DNA of 33,267 nt from Acetobacteraceae bacterium (lineage in GTDB: Bacteria; Pseudomonadota; Alphaproteobacteria; Acetobacterales; Acetobacteraceae). The notes under the pieces were generated by a model that saw only the letters and a list, made by a program, of their open reading frames with translations, had not been told where the DNA came from and searched no databases. The translations under genes were made by a program, and so were the position numbers. Below are positions 24,697 to 30,700 of this stretch, piece after piece; position 1 is the stretch's first letter; the number at the start of each line of letters is the position of its first letter. The DNA lies in assembly GCA_947371015.1 (NCBI GenBank), contig CANBNK010000044.1, forward strand, positions 1 to 33,267, given 5' to 3'.

Positions 24697-25995
24697 ATGA
24701 CGCTCGACCTGGTGGCGGCGGCCAAGGAACGCGGGATCCGTTATTTCCTGATCTCCTTCCTCGACCTGTTCGGCGTGATGCGCGCCAAGCTGGTACCGGC
24801 CTCGGCCATTGGCGGCATGCAGCGCAACGGCGCGGGCTTCGCCGGCTTCGCCACCTGGCTGGACATGACCCCCGCCGACCCCGACGTGCTGGCCATGCCG
24901 GACCCGGCCAGCCTGGTGCAGCTGCCCTGGAAGCCCGAGGTCGCCTGGCTGGCGGCCGACCCGTGGATGGCAGGCGCGCCGCTGGCCCAGGCCCCGCGCA
25001 ACGTGCTGAAGCGCCAGATCGCCGCCGCCGCCGCGCAGGGGCTGGAGATGCGCACCGGCGTGGAGTGCGAGTTCTTCCTGCTGGCGCCTGACGCGATGGC
25101 GCTGGCCGACCCTGCCGACCGCGCTGCCAAGCCCTGCTATGATCAGGCTGCGCTGATGCGCCGCTACGACGTGATCTCGGAGCTGTGCGACGCCATGCAG
25201 GCGCTGGGCTGGGGCGCCTACCAGAACGACCACGAGGACGCCAACGGCCAGTTCGAGATGAACTGGGCCTATGCCGATGCCCTGACCACGGCGGACCGGC
25301 ACGCCTTCTTCAAGTACATGGCCAAGGCCATTGCCGAAAAGCACGGGCTGCGCGCCACCTTCATGCCGAAGCCCTTCGTTGATCTCACGGGGTCCGGCTG
25401 CCACGCGCATGTCTCGCTGTGGCAGGGCGGCCGCAACCTGTTCGAGGACGAAGGCGCCGAGCTGGGCATCTCCAGCCTGTGCCGGCGCTTCCTGGGTGGT
25501 GTGCTGGCGAATGCGGAGGCGCTGGCGGCGCTGACCAACCCGACCGTGAACAGCTACAAGCGGCTGAACGCGGCGGGCACCAGCAGCGGTGCCACCTGGG
25601 CGCCGAATGCGGTCAGCTGGGCCGGCAACAACCGCACCCACATGATCCGCATTCCCGAAGCCGGGCGCTTCGAGTGCCGCCTGGCCGATGGCGCCGCGAA
25701 CCCCTACCTGTTGCAGGCCGGGCTGCTGGCCGCCGGGTTGGCCGGGCTGGTGGCCGATGCCGACCCCGGCCCGCCACTGGCGCTGAACATGGTGACGGAA
25801 GGACACCAGGCCGGGGCGCGGCAGCTCCCGCTCAACCTGCTGGATGCGCTGCGCGCGTTCGCTGCCTCGGGGCCGCTGCGGGCGGCGCTGGGCGAGGACT
25901 TCACCCAGGCCTACCTGAAGCTGAAGCAGCAGGACTGGGCTGCCTATGCGCGGCATCTCTCGGCCTGGGAGGTGGAGACGACGCTGGACGTGTAG
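24697..25995 (+). CDS. Type III glutamine synthetase-family enzyme (GlnT / gamma-glutamylmethylamide synthetase-like)
   Basis: A 432-residue ATP-dependent glutamate-amine ligase. Its motifs are DLFGVMRAKLVP near the N-terminus, GVECEFFLL (metal-binding Glu pair), YQNDHEDANGQFEMNW, the ATP-binding FMPKPFVDLTGSGCHAHVSL, and NRTHMIRIPEAGRFECRLADGAANPYL. Length and motifs fit the short type III group. That group contains both ammonium-assimilating GlnT and the methylamine-using GmaS, which I cannot separate here. The ATG has a strong GGAGG 7 nt upstream. No N-methylglutamate synthase genes are adjacent, so a methylamine pathway is not supported by context. Capture of amine or ammonium released by heterocycle breakdown is a possible role. 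Confidence 0.9.
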   Translation: MTLDLVAAAKERGIRYFLISFLDLFGVMRAKLVPASAIGGMQRNGAGFAGFATWLDMTPADPDVLAMPDPASLVQLPWKPEVAWLAADPWMAGAPLAQAPRNVLKRQIAAAAAQGLEMRTGVECEFFLLAPDAMALADPADRAAKPCYDQAALMRRYDVISELCDAMQALGWGAYQNDHEDANGQFEMNWAYADALTTADRHAFFKYMAKAIAEKHGLRATFMPKPFVDLTGSGCHAHVSLWQGGRNLFEDEGAELGISSLCRRFLGGVLANAEALAALTNPTVNSYKRLNAAGTSSGATWAPNAVSWAGNNRTHMIRIPEAGRFECRLADGAANPYLLQAGLLAAGLAGLVADADPGPPLALNMVTEGHQAGARQLPLNLLDALRAFAASGPLRAALGEDFTQAYLKLKQQDWAAYARHLSAWEVETTLDV

Positions 25996-26079
25996 GTCGC
26001 GCCGCCCGGCACGGCGAGGGCGCCGACAGGGACGACCGATTGCGCTACGGTGGCGGGTGCAACGCCCCTCAAACCAGCC

Positions 26080-27168
26080 ATGACCGAACCCGCATCGCCT
26101 CCGCAACGCAAGATCATCCACATCGACATGGATGCCTTCTTCGCCTCGGTCGAACAGCGCGACGACCCCGCGCTGCGCGGCCTGCCGGTGGCGGTGGGTG
26201 GCTCGCGCGAACGCGGCGTGGTGGCGGCGGCCAGCTATGAAGCCCGGAAGTTCGGCGTGCACTCGGCCATGCCGTCGGTCACCGCGCGGCGCAAATGCCC
26301 AGACCTGGTCTTCGTGAAGCCGCGCTTCGAGGTGTACAAGGCGGTCTCGCTGCAGATCCGCGCCATCTTCGCCTTGCATACGCCGGTGATCGAACCGCTC
26401 TCGCTCGACGAGGCCTATCTCGACGTCACCGAGAACCTGCAGGCCATCGCCTCGGCCACCGAGATCGCCGAGCGCATCCGCGCCGATATCCGCGCCGTCA
26501 CCGGCCTGACCGCCTCGGCTGGCGTGTCCTACAACAAGTTCCTGGCCAAGCTGGCCTCGGACCACCGCAAGCCGGATGGCCTGTTCGTCATTACCCCGCG
26601 CATGGGGCCTGGCTTCGTGGAGGAGCTGCCGGTCGGCAGGTTCCACGGTGTCGGCCCAGCGACCACGACGAAGATGCAAGCCTTGGGCATCCACACCGGG
26701 CTGGATTTGCGGGCGCAGCCGTTGGCCTTCCTGCAACAGCATTTCGGCAAGGCCGGGCCGTACTACTACTGGATCGCGCGTGGCATCGACGAACGCCCGG
26801 TGCGTGCCAACCGGGAACGCAAGTCGGTCGGGGCCGAGAACACCTTCGCCGCCGACCTCAACAGCCTGGCAGCGGCGCGAGAGGCCTTGCAGCCGATCAT
26901 CGACAAGGTCTGGCGCCATTGCGAGACCGCCGGGATCAGCGGCCGCAGCGTGACGCTGAAGGTGAAATACGCCGACTTCAGCCAGGTCACCCGCAGCCGC
27001 ACCGGCGGCGCGCCCGTCGCCAGCCGCGCCGAACTGGCCGAGATCAGCGACGCCTTGCTGGTGCCGGTGTTCCCGGTGCCGCGCGGCATCCGGCTGCTCG
27101 GCGTCACGCTTTCCGCGCTGGGCGACGGCACCACGGCGGTGGAGCCGCAACTGCGCCTGGCGGTCTGA
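26080..27168 (+). CDS. dinB: DNA polymerase IV (Y-family translesion polymerase)
   Basis: A 362-residue Y-family polymerase that copies damaged template in the cytoplasm. Catalytic residues are D16 in IIHIDMDAFFASVEQRDD, and D110 and E111 in SLDEAYLD. Also present are the VVAAASYEARKFGVHSAMPS finger motif, GVSYNKFLAKLASDHRKPDG and the helix-hairpin-helix ELPVGRFHGVGPATTTKMQ. The C-terminal little-finger domain is complete. The ATG at 26080 is preferred over an in-frame GTG at 26050, which would add ten non-conserved residues. It is a housekeeping-type gene unrelated to the catabolic genes. No SOS box could be confirmed in the 84 bp upstream. A strong hairpin follows the stop. Confidence 0.96.
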   Translation: MTEPASPPQRKIIHIDMDAFFASVEQRDDPALRGLPVAVGGSRERGVVAAASYEARKFGVHSAMPSVTARRKCPDLVFVKPRFEVYKAVSLQIRAIFALHTPVIEPLSLDEAYLDVTENLQAIASATEIAERIRADIRAVTGLTASAGVSYNKFLAKLASDHRKPDGLFVITPRMGPGFVEELPVGRFHGVGPATTTKMQALGIHTGLDLRAQPLAFLQQHFGKAGPYYYWIARGIDERPVRANRERKSVGAENTFAADLNSLAAAREALQPIIDKVWRHCETAGISGRSVTLKVKYADFSQVTRSRTGGAPVASRAELAEISDALLVPVFPVPRGIRLLGVTLSALGDGTTAVEPQLRLAV

Positions 27169-27174
27169 TGCCAA

Positions 27175-27199
27175 CGGCACGAGGTTTTGCCTCGTGCCG
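27175..27199 (+). terminator. Hairpin terminator candidate after dinB
   Basis: A perfect 10-bp stem CGGCACGAGG/CCTCGTGCCG with loop TTTTG starts 7 bp after the dinB stop. There is no T-run after the stem, so it would be a non-canonical terminator or a 3'-end stabilising structure. Confidence 0.6.
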
Positions 27200-27362
27200 A
27201 GGCGCCGAATGGCGCCCGCGGGTCGCCCCCTTGGGCGCGCGGAACCGCGAAGCCAAGGAAACCGGAGGTTTCCGCCCGGCGACTGAGGGCAAGAAGAAGC
27301 CGATATCAACGGTCAAGAAACCTGGCCGCTGGTATGAGCCTCACCAACCGGCGAGGTTCGCT

Positions 27363-27396
27363 CGCAGCGTGATCCATTCCGATCGATCACGCTGCG
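27363..27396 (-). terminator. Hairpin terminator candidate after the RTX gene
   Basis: A perfect 12-bp stem CGCAGCGTGATC/GATCACGCTGCG with a 10-nt loop lies 38 bp beyond the RTX stop codon. It lacks a following T-run. Its position suggests 3'-end formation of the RTX transcript or a bidirectional stop between the convergent genes. Confidence 0.6.
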
Positions 27397-27434
27397 ACCC
27401 AGGGAAGGACCGAGCGGCCCAGCCCCGCAGCGGC

Positions 27435-27720
27435 CTACCCGATGATGTGCAGGTCGCTCGCCACGACGGTGGGGTGCCCCACCAGGCTGGCGACCTGGAC
27501 CTTGGCGCCGAGGCCGCTGCCATCGGCATCCCAGTACAGCACGCCGTTCGTGCCGTTATAGACGAACTGCCCAAAGGCGTGGGTCGCCTTGACCCCGACG
27601 ACAAAGCGGTCGGCCAGGCCCAGGTCCATGCCGGCTGACAGCCCGCCGCCATAGCCCAGGGCGGAGAACTCCAGCGCATCGGTGGCCGAGACAAAGCCCA
27701 TGACCCGGTCCGAACCCTCG
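27435..27720 (-). other. C-terminal type I secretion domain of the RTX protein
   Basis: After the last GGxGxD repeats the sequence runs ADIFRFLSPAEGSDRVMGF, then FVSATDALEFSALGYG, VYNGTNGVLYWDADGSG and the ending LVGHPTVVASDLHIIG. This matches the serralysin-like C-terminal region that carries the uncleaved export signal of many alphaproteobacterial RTX proteins. Confidence 0.8.
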
Positions 27721-30700
27721 GCCGGGGACAGGAAGCGGAAGATGTCCGCGCCCACCCCACCGGTGAGCTGGTCGCTACCGTTGCCGCCCAGCAGCGTGTC
27801 ATTGCCGATGCCGCCGGTGATGGTGTCGTTGCCGGCACCGCCATTCAGCAGGTCACCCGCGGCGTTGCCCACCATGATGTTGGCAAGGCCATTGCCGAAG
27901 CCCTGGATGGAGGCCGCGCCGGTCAGAGTCAGGTTCTCGACCTCGGCACCCAGGGTGAAGCTGACGCTCGACGACACCTTGTCGGTGCCGCCGCCCGGCT
28001 GTTCGACCACCAGGTCGCCGATGGCGTCCGCGTAGTAGAGGTCGTTGCCGCCACCGCCGGCCATGCTGTCGGCCCCGATCCCGCCGATGAGCGTGTCGTT
28101 GCCGGCACCGCCGAGCAGCGTGTCGTTGCCGGCCGAGCCATTGAGGCGATCGCCAAGGTCATTGCCTGTGATGCTATTGGCGGCCCCATTGCCGTTACCG
28201 AGCAGAGCGCCACCCGCCAGCACCAGGTTCTCGAAGGAGGCGCCCAGCGTCCAGTCGATGCTGGCCAGGACCGTGTCGGTACCTCCATTACCCGCCTCGG
28301 TGAGCATCTCGCCGATGGTGGAGACCAGGTACAGGTCGTTGCCGGTGCCGCCGGCCAGGCTGTCCAGCCCGCCAGCGCCGTCCAGCGTATCGTTGCCGGC
28401 GCCGCCCAGCAGCGTATCCACGCCGAGCGAGCCGGAAAGCAGGTTGTCCAGCGTATTGCCGGTGCCGATGTGGCCGGCAACGGTCAGCACCAGCGCTTCC
28501 AGGTTGGCGCCCAGCATATAGTCGATGCTGGCGAACACCGTGTCGGCACCGGCAGCGGCCAGCTCGACCACTACGTCGCCGGCGTTGTCCATCACATAGC
28601 TGTCGTTACCCGTGCCGCCCGCCAGGCTGTCGGCACCGGTGCCGCCATCCAGGCTGTCATTGCCAGCCGCGCCCAGCAGCGTGTCGTTGCCGTCCAGGCC
28701 GGCCAGCGTAGCGTTGCCGCTGCCAGCCTGGATCGTGTTGTCCAGCAGGTTGCCGGTGCCATGCGTCGCGGTGCCGGTCAGCACCAGGGCTTCCAGGTTG
28801 TCGCCCAGCGTGGTGTCGAGGCTGGCCTGCACCGTGTCGGTCCCGCCGGCCAGGTCCTCCGTGATCACGGTGGTGGCGTCGGTGACGATATACAGGTCGT
28901 TGCCGGCACCGCCGGCCAGGCTGTCGGTGCCGCCGGCGCCGTCCAGCGTATCGTTGCCGTCCATGCCCAGCAGGCTGTCGTTGCCGGCGCCACCGGTAAG
29001 GCCGTTGTCCAGCGCATTGCCGGTGCCGGCATGGGCATCGCCCGTCAGCACCAGGGCTTCGACATTCGCCGCCAGCGTGTAGTCGATGCTGGCCAGCACG
29101 GTATCGGTGCCGCTGCCCGTGGCCTCGGTCACCACGTCGCCGACGTTGTCCACCACATAGGTGTCGTTGCCCAGGCCACCGGCCAGGCTGTCGGCGCCCA
29201 GGCCACCATCCAGGCTGTCATTGCCGCCATTGCCAACCAGGCTGTTGGCGATATCGCCACCGACCAGCGTGTCATTGCCGTCGCCACCCCAGGCGTTCTC
29301 GATCGTCGTCGTCGTCGCCGTGGTCAGGCCGGCATTCAGCGCGGTGATGATGTTGGAGCTGTTCGACGACAGCGTCACCTCCGCACCACGGCCCAACTGC
29401 GTCACCAGGTCCTGGTAGGCGGCGTCATAGCCACCGGCTACGGCGAAGATCGGGATGATGTTGGCGGCTTCCAGCGCCAGCTTCACCTGGGTGATGAAGG
29501 GATAGTCCTCGCCGGTGCCGGCCGGCGTGCCATCCAGGATGCCGTCGCCGTTGTTCAGCGTCAGAATGCCGGCCGCAGCGCCATCACCGGCGGCGTGGAA
29601 CGGCGCATCCGTGAACAGCACCACGAAGCGGGCGGAGTTGGCACGGAAGCCGACATCGACACTGTGCAGCGCCAACTGCATCAGGGCCTCGATCTGCGCT
29701 TCCGGCCCGTCGGCGCCGTTATTGGCGACCATGCCGGTATAGGCGTTGGTCAGCGCCGTGGTATCGACCGACAGCGCCAGCTGCTGCTGGTACACCCAGT
29801 CGCCGGCGCCGCCGAACGCGCCGATGGGCTTGTCGCGGAAGGTGGAGACGCCGAACAGCGCGTTGCTCTGCACCGCCTGCAATGCGGTGACGATCTGCGG
29901 CACCAGGCCGCGCACGGTGATGATGTCGTCGCCGAAGGAGCCGGTGAGGTCCTGCAGGAACTGCACGTCCAGCGGCGCGGAGGTGGTGCCGCCGGTGCCG
30001 AAGTCGATCGTATGGCCCTCGACCTCGGAAGTGGTGTGTTCGGACAGGTCCAGCCGGGTGTCGCCGGTGGCCTGGCTGGCATCCAGCGTATCATCGCCGA
30101 GGAAGTCCTCGACCTTGGCCGAGCCGCCCTTCAGCACGTAGCGGTCATTGCCGCTGCCGCCATCCATGGTCGAGGCGCCGCTGCTGGCCACCATCACGTC
30201 GTCGCCATCGCCGCCCAGCAGGGTGTCGTCGCCACCGCCGCCATCCAGCGTGTCGTTGCCGGTGCTGCCGCTCAGCTCGTTGTTGCCGGCATTGCCGGTC
30301 AGCGCGTGGGCGCCACCGAGCAACTGCACCGCCTCGATGTTTTCCGCCAAGGTCCAGTCGGTGGTGACGATGACCGTGTCGAAGCCGCCGGTGGCGGTCT
30401 CCACCACAACGTCGCCGGGGTTGCGGATGGTATAGGTGTCGTTGCCATCGCCGCCGACCAGGCTATCGCTGCCGCCATTGCCGTCGATGGTATCGTTGCC
30501 GGCGCCGCCCAGCAGCGTATCGGCGCCGATGCTGCCCAGCAGGCTGTTATCCGCCGCGTTGCCGGTGCCGACATGGCCGGCAGCCGTCATCACCAGAGCC
30601 TCGACATTGTCGGCCAGCGTGATGTCGATGCTGGCCAGCATCGTGTCGGTGCCGGCGCTCGCGGCTTCCGTCACCACGTCGCCTAGGCTGTCCATCACAT

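Larger units (their letters stand above)
27169..27434. other. Convergent intergenic region with several hairpins
   Basis: This 266 bp gap lies between the convergent dinB and RTX genes. It holds, in order, a 10-bp-stem hairpin (27175-27199), GGCGCC-GAAT-GGCGCC (27201-27216), GGAAACC-GGA-GGTTTCC (27257-27273) and a 12-bp-stem hairpin (27363-27396). A 70-codon minus-strand frame crosses part of it but overlaps dinB and is not credible. The middle hairpins may be a dispersed repeat element. Confidence 0.55.

Noticed and set aside
24433-27309. 958-codon minus-strand open frame across the glutamine synthetase and dinB genes
   Set aside because: It lies opposite two well-conserved genes and has no domain of its own; the composition is that of a shadow frame.
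27104-27316. 70-codon minus-strand frame between dinB and the RTX gene
   Set aside because: It overlaps the dinB 3' end and the hairpin cluster, and shows no ribosome-binding site or recognisable protein features.
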